Shown: in pieces, positions 33,768 through 41,491 of the stretch | Numbering within the stretch: position 1 is the first letter of the stretch | Layout of the letters: the number at the start of each line of letters is the position of its first letter | NCBI RefSeq assembly: GCF_016908395.1 | Contig: NZ_JAFBDU010000005.1 | Coordinates: 124,001-188,000, forward strand | Direction: 5' to 3' | Source of the DNA: Metabacillus crassostreae | GTDB taxonomy: Bacteria; Bacillota; Bacilli; Bacillales; Bacillaceae | Length of the DNA: 64,000 nucleotides | The notes under the pieces: generated by a model | What the model saw: only the letters and a program-made list of their open reading frames with translations | What the model was told of the DNA's origin: nothing | Databases searched by the model: none | Made by a program: the position numbers and the translations under genes

Positions 33768-35300
33768 TTGTCTATAAATATAGAGCATGAGATTGAGAGG
33801 CTACTGCAATTTGGGCAAAAAAAGCAGCTGATTTCTAAATGGGACGTTGATCTTACTCGTAATAAAATACTTGAGGTTCTACAACTGAATGACGTGAAAC
33901 CTATGATAATACCGGATGAAAATCTAGATTCTCCAGTAACGATTTTGGAAAATATCCTGAATTGGGCTGCTGAAAACAACCTATTAAAGGATAATACAGT
34001 TACCTACCGAGATCTGCTTGATACAAAGATAATGGGTTGTTTAGTCGGCACACAAGGTGAAATTATACGCCAATTTAATGAAATTTTTCATTCAGAATCT
34101 CCTCAAAAGGCAACAGAAGCCTTTTATCAATTTTCGAAGAATGTTCATTACATTCGAACAGATCGGATTGCGAAAAATGAGGAATGGCTTGTAAGTACTG
34201 AGTATGGCGATTTGCAAATGACGATTAATTTATCAAAGCCTGAAAAAGATCCGGTAGCAATAGCAGCTGCTCGTGAGCTACAAAAAAGTGAGTATCCATC
34301 TTGTTTATTATGTAAGGAAAATGTCGGATATGCAGGACGTTTAGATCATCCAGCTAGACAAAATCATCGAATTATCCCTGTAACACTACAGGATGAGCAG
34401 TGGTTTTTACAATTTTCTCCTTATGTATACTATAATGAGCATGCTATTGTGTATGCAGGTCAACATAAGCCAATGAAAATTTCGAAAAGTACTTTTCATA
34501 AGCTCCTTGATTTTGTTGAGCAGTATCCTCACTATTTTCTTGGATCGAATGCTGATTTACCAATAGTAGGTGGATCCATTTTAAGTCATGATCATTTCCA
34601 AGGTGGACATCATACATTTCCAATGGAAGTTGCTAAAGCAGAATACAGATTTAAATTGAGCAAATATCCATCAATTGACTTAGGTATTGTTAAATGGCCA
34701 ATGTCAGTTCTTAGGCTTTCAGGTGAAAATAAAGATGACCTTATCCAAGCTGCTGAAGATATATTGAATGAATGGAAAAAATATAGCGATCCAACAGTTG
34801 AGATTGATGCGTTTACAGGAGAAACTCCTCATAACACGATTACACCAATCTCAAGAAGAAGAGGCGAGCTTTACGAGCTTGACCTTGTTTTACGTAATAA
34901 TCGTACAAATGATGAACATCCATTAGGCATTTTCCACCCGCATCAAGAAGTACATCATATCAAAAAAGAAAACATTGGGTTAATTGAGGTTATGGGTTTA
35001 GCGGTATTACCGGGAAGACTGCTTGATGAGCTTAAGCAGTTAGCTAATGAACTACCAAAAGAAAATGTTCCTGCTGTTATTTTAGAAGATGATGAATTGA
35101 AAAAACACTATGATTGGGCTAAGAGCATAAAAGAAAAGCACCCAGAGCTTAGTCAGGAAAACAGCTATAACATACTACTCGAAGAAGTCGGAAAAGTGTT
35201 TGCTACTATTTTAGAGCATGCAGGTGTATTTAAACGTGACGAAGAAGGTCAGCAAGCATTTCAACGATTTACAGAGACGTTACAAAAGAACGTAAAATAA
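33768..35300 (+). CDS. galT: Galactose-1-phosphate uridylyltransferase (GalT type 2)
   Basis: This 510-aa enzyme swaps uridylyl groups between UDP-glucose and galactose-1-phosphate. It belongs to the longer Firmicutes class (about 500 aa). Motifs seen are HPARQNHR and the histidine cluster GGSILSHDHFQGGHH. TTG 33768 is preferred because AGGAG (33754-33758) is 9 nt upstream and gives MSINIEHEIER; the ATG at 33759 directly abuts the site. It is the last gene of the operon and a strong terminator follows. Confidence 0.93.
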   Translation: MSINIEHEIERLLQFGQKKQLISKWDVDLTRNKILEVLQLNDVKPMIIPDENLDSPVTILENILNWAAENNLLKDNTVTYRDLLDTKIMGCLVGTQGEIIRQFNEIFHSESPQKATEAFYQFSKNVHYIRTDRIAKNEEWLVSTEYGDLQMTINLSKPEKDPVAIAAARELQKSEYPSCLLCKENVGYAGRLDHPARQNHRIIPVTLQDEQWFLQFSPYVYYNEHAIVYAGQHKPMKISKSTFHKLLDFVEQYPHYFLGSNADLPIVGGSILSHDHFQGGHHTFPMEVAKAEYRFKLSKYPSIDLGIVKWPMSVLRLSGENKDDLIQAAEDILNEWKKYSDPTVEIDAFTGETPHNTITPISRRRGELYELDLVLRNNRTNDEHPLGIFHPHQEVHHIKKENIGLIEVMGLAVLPGRLLDELKQLANELPKENVPAVILEDDELKKHYDWAKSIKEKHPELSQENSYNILLEEVGKVFATILEHAGVFKRDEEGQQAFQRFTETLQKNVK

Positions 35301-35378
35301 ATTAAAAATACTAGTATAAGATAATCCTATGCTGGCGATAATGCTAGTAATCCCCCCTAATCTTTATATATGTATGTT

Positions 35379-35408
35379 CCTCCTTACGTTAGTAAGGAGG
35401 TTTTTTTT
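35379..35408 (+). terminator. Terminator of the gal operon
   Basis: CCTCCTTAC (35379-35387) and GTAAGGAGG (35392-35400) with a 4-nt loop, then eight T. Confidence 0.95.
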
Positions 35409-35419
35409 ATAGTATTAAA

Positions 35420-35734
35420 TTACTGGGCCACAATTACAACTTTTCCTTCATCTAATTCTTTTTCAAGTCTGACTGCTTCACTTAGTGATACGCCAATAGA
35501 TGCCATTCTGATTTGAAGATCTTCTCCTCTTGAACGGAACACCCTTGCGATTTTATCAAACATTCCTTCCTCTGTTAGACCGATATCATTTGTATCTGTA
35601 TGTTCTGTTAAATGCTTTGAACGAGTAAGATCATGTGCGAATAAATAAATTTCATCTTTTGAATATCCTTCAGCTTTTAACACAGATATCATTTCATTAG
35701 CTTGTACACCATTTTCAACTACATATGTTTTCAT
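35420..35734 (-). CDS. YflT-family general stress protein
   Basis: This 104-aa protein has the YflT/GsiB-like heat-and-stress domain: MKTYVVENGVQANEMISVLK at the N-terminus, then EIYLFAHD and a C-terminal SLSEAVRLEKELDEGKVVIV. The family is typical of the SigB regulon; the molecular function is unknown. A SigB promoter is visible upstream (35765-35789). Ribosome site AAAGGAGAGG. Confidence 0.85.
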   Translation of the reverse strand: MKTYVVENGVQANEMISVLKAEGYSKDEIYLFAHDLTRSKHLTEHTDTNDIGLTEEGMFDKIARVFRSRGEDLQIRMASIGVSLSEAVRLEKELDEGKVVIVAQ

Positions 35735-35764
35735 TCTTATCCTCTCCTTTTATATACTGTTATA

Positions 35765-35789
35765 TTTCCCCTGCATTGTGTGATGAAAC
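35765..35789 (-). promoter_or_regulatory. SigB promoter of the YflT-family gene
   Basis: On the minus strand GTTTCA (35784-35789), a 13-bp spacer and GGGAAA (35765-35770) match the SigB pattern GTTTAA-N12-15-GGGWAW with one mismatch in the -35 box. It lies about 30 bp before the start codon. Confidence 0.75.
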
Positions 35790-35889
35790 ATTATTCAATA
35801 GATTAATGTGCTTGTTGTAAGTTGTTTTTGTAAATCCTGTTGATGTGAAAGCATGAGGAAAGTAGATTTCCTCTAGTTGAGCTGAATAA

Positions 35890-36092
35890 AAATTTAGGCT
35901 ATGTTAAAGGTTAATGTTGATTTTTAGCACATTGTTGATTGGAGGTGAATACATGAGACTCCTGCGGGAGAAGCGTGTCAAAGGGAGACCCCACAGGCGC
36001 GCAGCTTACGAGGAGGCTCCCGGACCGCCCGCGGAAAGCGAATGCCTGAAACGGAAATCAACAACAAAGTTTAACAGAGCCAAAATTTAAAA
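35890..36092. repeat. GC-rich palindromic repeat (R2-type) with inverted ends
   Basis: The core (35950-36063) holds CTCCTGCGGGAG, AGACCCCACAGGCG and GCCCGCGGAAAGCGAA. The flanks are imperfect inverted repeats: TTTAGGCTATGTTAAA (35894-35909) against the complement of TTTAACAGAGCCAAAA (36070-36085). From memory this is one of the most common dispersed repeats of Bacillaceae genomes. It occupies the gap 35735-36203; no gene was seen in that gap. Confidence 0.75.
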
Positions 36093-36203
36093 TCTGTTGC
36101 GTTAAATTTATAGGGCTTTCAGTGCTGCAGAAGATTTTTCCTATTAAAGATTCTGCTACCTTTGTTAAAATAGAGAATAGAATGTTGAAAAGGTGATGAC
36201 ATT

Positions 36204-37037
36204 ATGAAAATATCAATTGTGATTGCAACATATAATAGACTTTTAGAGTTAGGCGAGCTTTTAGAATCGATATCAAAGCAAACCGTATTACCACATGAAG
36301 TGATCATTGTGAATGATGGTGGAGAAAGTGTTGCTGCTTTAGTTGATTTATATAAAGAACTACCGATAAAAACAATTGAACTAACTGAAAATGTTAAGCA
36401 TGTTAAAGCTAGAAACATTGGTGTTCAACAAGCTACTGGTGATGCTATTATGCTTTGTGATGATGATGATATGATAGTAGCCAATCATATTGAGCAAGCA
36501 CAATTGTATTTGCGCGAAGCTGACTTTATTTATTTTGATGCTGAAATTGTAGCTTTTGAGATACAAGGCCAAACTCGTTATCCTTTGTCTAGAAGAACAT
36601 TTGCTTATCAGTATGATATAAAAGAAATGAGGAAGTTTTCCACATATATACCATCAGGTAGTGTGTATAAAAAAAATGTACACGAGAAAATTGGTTTGTT
36701 TGATTCTGAGGTTCATAATTATTGGGATTGGGATTTTATTCTTCGGGCAGCTAAAGTATGTAACATACAGCGTGTTCCAACTGCTAGCGTTATTTATGCC
36801 TTTTCTGAAAATGGCAATAATCAGTCAGCAGAATTGAATGAAAAACGAAAGCTGTATTTAGATAAATTATGTGAAAAGCATGATCTGGGTGACTTGCCTA
36901 CAAAAAACTTCTTCGTTCTATTAGAAGAGCCTTATATGAAGCAAAGAGAAACAAAAACAAACATTGTTTGGGACGGTAAGCCCTTCGTTTCTCGTTTAGC
37001 TAAATTGGAGGTTAATGATGCTACACCATCACATTGA
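36204..37037 (+). CDS. ywdF: Family 2 glycosyltransferase YwdF
   Basis: This 277-aa GT-A glycosyltransferase has the opening KISIVIATYNRLLELGELLE, VIIVNDGG (about 33-40), and the DxD-like run CDDDD (about 92-96), followed by WDWDF (about 172-176). The gene position next to ung matches B. subtilis ywdF. The acceptor is unknown; a cell-surface polysaccharide is usual for the family. It overlaps ung by 20 nt. Confidence 0.82.
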   Translation: MKISIVIATYNRLLELGELLESISKQTVLPHEVIIVNDGGESVAALVDLYKELPIKTIELTENVKHVKARNIGVQQATGDAIMLCDDDDMIVANHIEQAQLYLREADFIYFDAEIVAFEIQGQTRYPLSRRTFAYQYDIKEMRKFSTYIPSGSVYKKNVHEKIGLFDSEVHNYWDWDFILRAAKVCNIQRVPTASVIYAFSENGNNQSAELNEKRKLYLDKLCEKHDLGDLPTKNFFVLLEEPYMKQRETKTNIVWDGKPFVSRLAKLEVNDATPSH

Positions 37038-37707
37038 AGAAAATTGGCGGAAGCTACTTAAAGATACATTCAATGAAGAATATTTTGTAGAGCTAATGAG
37101 TTTTTTAGAAAAAGAGTATGATGAGCATACAATATTCCCTAAAAAGGAGGATATTTTCACCTCCTTAAATATAACAAGCTACAATGCTGTAAAAGCCGTC
37201 ATCTTAGGTCAAGATCCCTATCATGGAGAAGGACAAGCACAAGGGCTAAGTTTTTCCGTTTCCCCTGATGTTAAATTACCTCCTTCACTACGAAATATTT
37301 TTATTGAATTAAAGGAGGACCTTGGTTTTCCTTATCCTCAAAGTGGCTCACTTAAAAAATGGTCGAAAGAAGGTGTTCTACTGTTAAACACTGTTTTAAC
37401 AGTTAGAAAAGCTGAACCTAATTCTCATAAAGATAAAGGGTGGGAGAGATTCACAGATGAAGTGATATCTTTACTGAATAACCGAGAGCAGCCAATTGTA
37501 TTTATTTTATGGGGAAAACATGCTCAAAAGAAGAAACACTTAATTTCTTCACCACAGCACTTCATTATTGAATCAGCACATCCTAGCCCTTTTGCAGCAA
37601 GAAAAGGCTTTTTTGGAAGTAAGCCTTTTTCAAGAGCAAATGATTTTTTGAAGAAAAAAAATCTTGGTGAAATTGATTGGTGTTTAACGGATGTTCATCC
37701 AAAATAA
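37018..37707 (+). CDS. ung: Uracil-DNA glycosylase
   Basis: This 229-aa enzyme removes uracil from DNA in base excision repair. The catalytic water-activating motif GQDPYHG (about 67-73) and the HPSPFAA motif near residue 190 are intact. ATG 37018 (second of two adjacent Met codons) is 6 nt after GGAGG (37007-37011). It overlaps the 3' end of ywdF in another frame, implying coupled translation. Confidence 0.96.
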   Translation: MLHHHIEENWRKLLKDTFNEEYFVELMSFLEKEYDEHTIFPKKEDIFTSLNITSYNAVKAVILGQDPYHGEGQAQGLSFSVSPDVKLPPSLRNIFIELKEDLGFPYPQSGSLKKWSKEGVLLLNTVLTVRKAEPNSHKDKGWERFTDEVISLLNNREQPIVFILWGKHAQKKKHLISSPQHFIIESAHPSPFAARKGFFGSKPFSRANDFLKKKNLGEIDWCLTDVHPK

Positions 37708-37736
37708 AGGAAATGATGGTAAAGGAGTTATCATAC

Positions 37737-37910
37737 ATGAATGAAGCACCTATAAATTGCGTAAAGTGTAAGCACTTCTATGTAACATGGGATTCCAGAT
37801 TTCCTAATGGCTGTCGTGCATATGGCTTCAAATCTGCAAATAGGCCAGCCATTACGGTAAAACAATCATCTGGAATGTCATGCTTAAAATATGAGATGAA
37901 AAGAAAATAG
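37737..37910 (+). CDS. Small Cys-rich protein (possible zinc ribbon)
   Basis: This 57-aa protein starts MNEAPINCVKCKHFYVTWD and has four or five Cys (CVKC at 8-11, C24, C49), which could bind zinc. ATG 37737 has AAAGGAG (37721-37727) 9 nt upstream; an upstream in-frame start would lie inside ung. It is placed between ung and ywdI on the same strand, probably one operon. No name is known to me. Confidence 0.7.
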   Translation: MNEAPINCVKCKHFYVTWDSRFPNGCRAYGFKSANRPAITVKQSSGMSCLKYEMKRK

Positions 37911-37933
37911 CTCTACTATTTGGAGGGAATTAA

Positions 37934-38248
37934 GTGAATATACATGTATCAAAAATATTAACAAAAATGCAGGACGAAATAGAAAAAGCGAAAACAAGCA
38001 CCTCAGAGCATCATATAAAAGAACATATTCTTATCATTCAGTCACTTTGTGATTTGATTGTCGAAAATAAAACACAAGCTCAATCAGTTATATCAGCATC
38101 ACAAATAGTTTCACCTAATTCCAGTCAAATCAATCCTGCGGAGCTTCAAAAAATGATGGGAAATATTCCAACTGACACGAAGCAAAAACCCGAGTCTTCT
38201 TCCTATAAAGAAGAAGGGGCAAATGGTGATTCACTATTTGATTTTTAA
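37934..38248 (+). CDS. ywdI: YwdI-family protein
   Basis: This 104-aa protein has a helical N-terminal half (MNIHVSKILTKMQDEIEKAK), a Ser/Pro/Gln-rich linker and the conserved end GANGDSLFDF. Position after ung and the MNIHVS start fit B. subtilis YwdI; function unknown. The start is GTG with site GGAGGGA. Confidence 0.75.
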   Translation: MNIHVSKILTKMQDEIEKAKTSTSEHHIKEHILIIQSLCDLIVENKTQAQSVISASQIVSPNSSQINPAELQKMMGNIPTDTKQKPESSSYKEEGANGDSLFDF

Positions 38249-38395
38249 CAAATGAGTTAAAAATTCGACAGTGACTAATTGAATTTTAAAGATAATTAAC
38301 TATTTCCATAACAAAGTAAACCAGCCAGAGAAATCCATCATAATATAACCTAATCAGGACACAATGATAATAAATATTGTGAGGAGGTTAGGAAA

Positions 38396-38695
38396 ATGGC
38401 ATATGATGATTTATTCGATGTAGGCAGAGGTAGATCTTTTATGGGATTATTTGATGATCTATCAGGAACAAAAATAGCTCAAGATCGCTATGACGTTTAT
38501 GTTAATGAAGATTATATAGGACAGAAGTTCCTGTTAACAGCACAAGAATCTGTTCAAGATATAGATGATTTCTTAAAAAATGAAGGCATCAATCAATTCG
38601 ACTCTTATGTAGACGGAGATCATTACTATATAAAAGCCGGAGCAGACAAACAAAGAGTAGAAGATGTCCTAAAAGTGTATCTTCAAAACCGATAA
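38396..38695 (+). CDS. Small hypothetical protein, 99 aa
   Basis: This protein has a Gly/Asp-rich N-terminus and a C-terminal alpha-beta part (VYLQNR end, helix VQDIDDFLKNEG). It has no membrane segment and no motif I recognise. A clear GAGGAGG site lies before the ATG and a perfect 14-bp terminator follows, so it is a genuine transcription unit. It has no counterpart that I recall between ywdI and ywdK of B. subtilis. Confidence 0.65.
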   Translation: MAYDDLFDVGRGRSFMGLFDDLSGTKIAQDRYDVYVNEDYIGQKFLLTAQESVQDIDDFLKNEGINQFDSYVDGDHYYIKAGADKQRVEDVLKVYLQNR

Positions 38696-38729
38696 ACAAA
38701 CATTCACGATCAAACAAAAAAGGCTCTTA

Positions 38730-38766
38730 GACTGTAGACAATCCCAAGATTGTCTACAGTCTTTTT
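38730..38766 (+). terminator. Terminator of the 99-aa gene
   Basis: GACTGTAGACAATC (38730-38743) and GATTGTCTACAGTC (38748-38761) are perfect 14-bp arms with a 4-nt loop, then TTTTT. Confidence 0.95.
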
Positions 38767-38832
38767 ATTGATGGAAACAGTTTTCATTCTGTACCAAGAC
38801 TGTTCCTTTTCGCTGCGGTCACAAGATTCTCT

Positions 38833-38878
38833 GGGGAGGGATGCGAGACTCCACGGCTGGGGTCTCGCATTCCTCCCC
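38833..38878. repeat. GC-rich 19-bp inverted repeat
   Basis: GGGGAGGGATGCGAGACTC (38833-38851) pairs with GGGTCTCGCATTCCTCCCC (38860-38878) at 17 of 19 positions. It stands alone in the 1-kb non-coding stretch 38696-39701 and looks like a decayed R2-type core. Confidence 0.7.
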
Positions 38879-39188
38879 GATGAAGGACATGAGTAGCTAT
38901 ATTATTAAATGTTAATGAACTTATCTTGAAATTAAAAAAGGCAAAGCTAGAAAGCCGGTTAGAATAAGGATAAAGGTACAAAATATTATTAATTAATGAG
39001 AAAATGGTTACCGTCGATTTTCAAAGAAGATGCAATCTACTTTTATAGCTAAATGATTTAAGATATAAAAAGAAAAGTACTATTTTAACTATAAATATTA
39101 GCTTTAGAAAATGAGATGCGGTGTTCAGGGTACTAGATTTTGTTCTACACATGAAATAGTCTTAAATATTATTGTAGGCAGGTTTTCC

Positions 39189-39341
39189 AAGCTTATTCCT
39201 TAATAATCCACCATAGTGGAATGGAGCGGAAGAAACTTGACTCCTGCGGGCGCAGAGGAAAGGTCGAGATCCCGCAGGCAAAGCCGAGGAAGCTCGACTT
39301 CCTCCCCGCGGAAAGCAAGTTTCTGGAGCGAAATGAAACGA
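39189..39341 (+). repeat. GC-rich repeat R2, complete copy
   Basis: The unit starts AAGCTTATTCCTTAATAATC, then TAGTGGAATGGAGCGGAAGA, contains CTCCTGCGGGCGCAGAGGAA and the core palindrome AAGTCGAGCTTC-like inverted words GTCGAG / CTCGAC, and ends GAGCGAAATGAAACGA. A second copy with an internal deletion lies at 39455-39554. No gene was seen in the rest of 38696-39701. Confidence 0.85.
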
Positions 39342-39454
39342 TTTAAGTTCGATCTAAAATACGTACTAATTTTCTTTCACCCTTTAACTGCTTATCAAAA
39401 ACTAACTCATTAAAAAGTCTAGTGACATCAATTCTTAGAAGGCTTTTTTATCCA

Positions 39455-39554
39455 AAGCTTATTCCTTAATAATCCACCATAGTGGAATGGAGCAGAAGAA
39501 ATTTGGCTCCTGCGGGTGCAGAGGAAAGCAAGTTTCTGGAGCGAAATGAAACGA
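39455..39554 (+). repeat. GC-rich repeat R2, internally deleted copy
   Basis: It matches 39189-39341 at both ends, but 53 bp of the centre are missing. The break lies exactly between two GGAAAG words of the complete copy, leaving a single GGAAAG. Confidence 0.88.
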
Positions 39555-39701
39555 ACTAATTACTACCTAAAATATTTTATACTGTATTTAGCAATGATCA
39601 TCAATCATTCTTCATAAAACCATCAAAATTAATAAGTTGAAAAACATTTCATGTAAGGTAAGATGAAAGAGGAAGATACAAGGAAGGAGTGTGTAACAAC
39701 A

Positions 39702-40073
39702 ATGAAGCTTTTTCTTATTTTAGGTGCCATTAACGGCTTTTTAGCAGTAGCCTTAGGAGCCTTTGGTGCACATGGGCTAGAAGGGAAAATCCCTGAGAAA
39801 TACATAAAAATATGGCAAACTGGTGTTACCTATCAAATGTTCCACGCTGGAGGTTTATTTGTTATCGCTTTTCTAATAGATAAACTTACAAATGTAGGCT
39901 TATTAACTACCGCAGGATGGTTGTTTTTAATCGGAATCATTTTATTCTCAGGAAGCTTATATGTGTTAAGTATCACACAAATAAGTGTTTTAGGAGCTAT
40001 CACACCATTAGGGGGACTATCATTTCTAGCTGGATGGATTTTGCTAGGATATGTAGCTGTACGATATCTATAA
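39702..40073 (+). CDS. ywdK: DUF423 membrane protein YwdK
   Basis: This 123-aa protein has four membrane segments (about 2-20, 45-62, 70-90 and 97-118) and the DUF423 signature AVALGAFGAHGLEGKI. ATG 39702 is used because B. subtilis YwdK starts the same way; GAAGGAG lies about 11 nt upstream. Function unknown. Confidence 0.88.
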   Translation: MKLFLILGAINGFLAVALGAFGAHGLEGKIPEKYIKIWQTGVTYQMFHAGGLFVIAFLIDKLTNVGLLTTAGWLFLIGIILFSGSLYVLSITQISVLGAITPLGGLSFLAGWILLGYVAVRYL

Positions 40074-40080
40074 TACTTTC

Positions 40081-40112
40081 AAAGGCTGACATGATTTGTC
40101 AGCCTTTGTTTT
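40081..40112. terminator. Terminator between ywdK and gerQ
   Basis: AAGGCTGACA (40081-40090) and TGTCAGCCTT (40096-40105), then G and a T-run. Confidence 0.9.
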
Positions 40113-40126
40113 TATTACCCTTCACA

Positions 40127-40618
40127 TTATCTTGGTTGATAAGATGCTAGTGAATATTGAGGCTCGTATTGTAGTTCTTCGTCAAATGTTACATAATCTA
40201 AGTAAACCATTAACAATAAATAACGCATTCCTGTTTGTGGATCACTTAGGATAAGATGATCTCGACCAGCTGCTTCGATCACACCTTTGAAAATTTTAGC
40301 ATTCCACTCACGATTGTTTTCAAAAGTCATATAAACTGTTGCAATCTTACCGCGATTTAAACGTAAAATATTCTCAATATAAGACTCCTCTAGAGGAAGC
40401 ATACCTGGGATGTTTTGAGCAATCCCTTGTTGTTGTGGAAATTGTGGCACTTGATAACCTGGTTGAGCAGTGTATTGACCTGGATACGCATATGTAGCAT
40501 AAGGTTGGTAACCTACTCCCTGCTGCTGCATCGGTTGCTGTGGTGTTGCTTGAGTACCTTGAGCACCTTGCACACCAGTCATATCATAAGGTTGAGCTTG
40601 AAATCTTTTGTTAGTCAT
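40127..40618 (-). CDS. gerQ: Spore coat protein GerQ
   Basis: This 163-aa protein has a Gln/Pro/Tyr-rich N-terminal half (about 20-75) and a conserved C-terminal domain (LPLEESYIENILRLNRGK then VYMTFENNREW). GerQ holds the cortex hydrolase CwlJ in the spore coat and is cross-linked by transglutaminase through N-terminal Lys; Lys4 is present here. ATG 40618 has GGGAGGG upstream; a longer frame runs through the upstream region without a ribosome site. It is convergent with ywdK as expected from B. subtilis order; no cwlJ is adjacent. Confidence 0.9.
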   Translation of the reverse strand: MTNKRFQAQPYDMTGVQGAQGTQATPQQPMQQQGVGYQPYATYAYPGQYTAQPGYQVPQFPQQQGIAQNIPGMLPLEESYIENILRLNRGKIATVYMTFENNREWNAKIFKGVIEAAGRDHLILSDPQTGMRYLLLMVYLDYVTFDEELQYEPQYSLASYQPR

Positions 40619-40650
40619 TATAAAAACCCTCCCTGAAAATTTAATGTACA

Positions 40651-40673
40651 CCAGGACAATTTGATTGTTCTGG
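40651..40673. promoter_or_regulatory. Palindrome upstream of gerQ
   Basis: CCAGGACAAT (40651-40660) and ATTGTTCTGG (40664-40673) pair except at one position. It lies 33-55 bp before the gerQ start codon, near the expected promoter. The factor is unknown. Confidence 0.4.
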
Positions 40674-40761
40674 AGAGTAAAAACAGTGATTTGTAGCAGC
40701 CAGAATTCAATGAATTGTAACGTTGAGCCGATAGAAGGAATAAACCCATTTTCTAAAACGA

Positions 40762-40806
40762 CCCTTTTTGCTAAGGTTATTGATAGTAGCAAAAGGGCTC
40801 TTTTTT
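40762..40806 (+). terminator. Orphan plus-strand terminator
   Basis: CCCTTTTTGCTA (40762-40773) and TAGCAAAAGGG (40787-40797) form a stem with one bulge, then CTC and six T. No plus-strand gene ends here, because ywdK already has its own terminator at 40081. Confidence 0.6.
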
Positions 40807-40886
40807 CAATCTTTGCTCATTCATAGGTATGTATAGGAAAAACAACTTATGCCATTTAAAGTAAAATTTATAAGGTGGGATTTGAG

Positions 40887-41357
40887 ATGATTTCTGTTAT
40901 GTTTGAGAAAGTGTCAGAAGAAAAATTACATATTGTACACGAAATTGTTTCGTCAAATAAAAAATATAACGTGTTAGAAAACGGTAACGAGCTACGATCA
41001 AATGAAGAATTAAAAGAAGAATTTCTAAATTCACAGACTCATAGCTTTTTTATTAAAATTGAAGATAGATATGTAGGAATAGTGGATTATATAGATGAAA
41101 ATCCAAAAGACAAATATCCCTGGCTTGGATTATTAATGATAAGGGGAGACGAGCAAGGAAAAGGCTATGGAAAAAGTGCTTATCAATTATATGAAAATCA
41201 CGTAAAGGAAACGGGAAGAACTGCTATTCGCATAGGGATTTTGAGAGGAAATAAACAGGCAAAGACATTCTGGGAGTCAAGAGGATTTCATTATGTTGAA
41301 ACGAAGCCTTTTAAAAATGGCAAACAAGTTGACTGCTATCAAAAAAATATCGGTTAA
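40887..41357 (+). CDS. GNAT-family N-acetyltransferase
   Basis: This 156-aa protein has the GNAT fold with the acetyl-CoA loop DEQGKGYGKSAYQLYENHV (Q/R-x-x-G-x-G/A at about 89-94) and the C-terminal NKQAKTFWESRGFHYV. The substrate is unknown. ATG 40887 has AAGGTGG 8 nt upstream; the GTG at 40875 lies inside that site. Confidence 0.85.
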   Translation: MISVMFEKVSEEKLHIVHEIVSSNKKYNVLENGNELRSNEELKEEFLNSQTHSFFIKIEDRYVGIVDYIDENPKDKYPWLGLLMIRGDEQGKGYGKSAYQLYENHVKETGRTAIRIGILRGNKQAKTFWESRGFHYVETKPFKNGKQVDCYQKNIG

Positions 41358-41372
41358 GAAACATCAAAAAAA

Positions 41373-41423
41373 GGACGACTCATAAAGATAGGATTATTGA
41401 AAATCCTTCTGAGTCGTCCGTTT
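41373..41423 (+). terminator. Terminator of the GNAT gene
   Basis: GGACGACTCA (41373-41382) and TGAGTCGTCC (41410-41419) enclose an inner stem AGGATT/AATCCT. Only a short T-run (GTTTAC) follows. Confidence 0.7.
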
Positions 41424-41491
41424 ACATCTCATAATTTAGCCCAAGAGTAATATTTTTCAAAAGTGAACACTTCGAAAAACATTAAAGCCTA

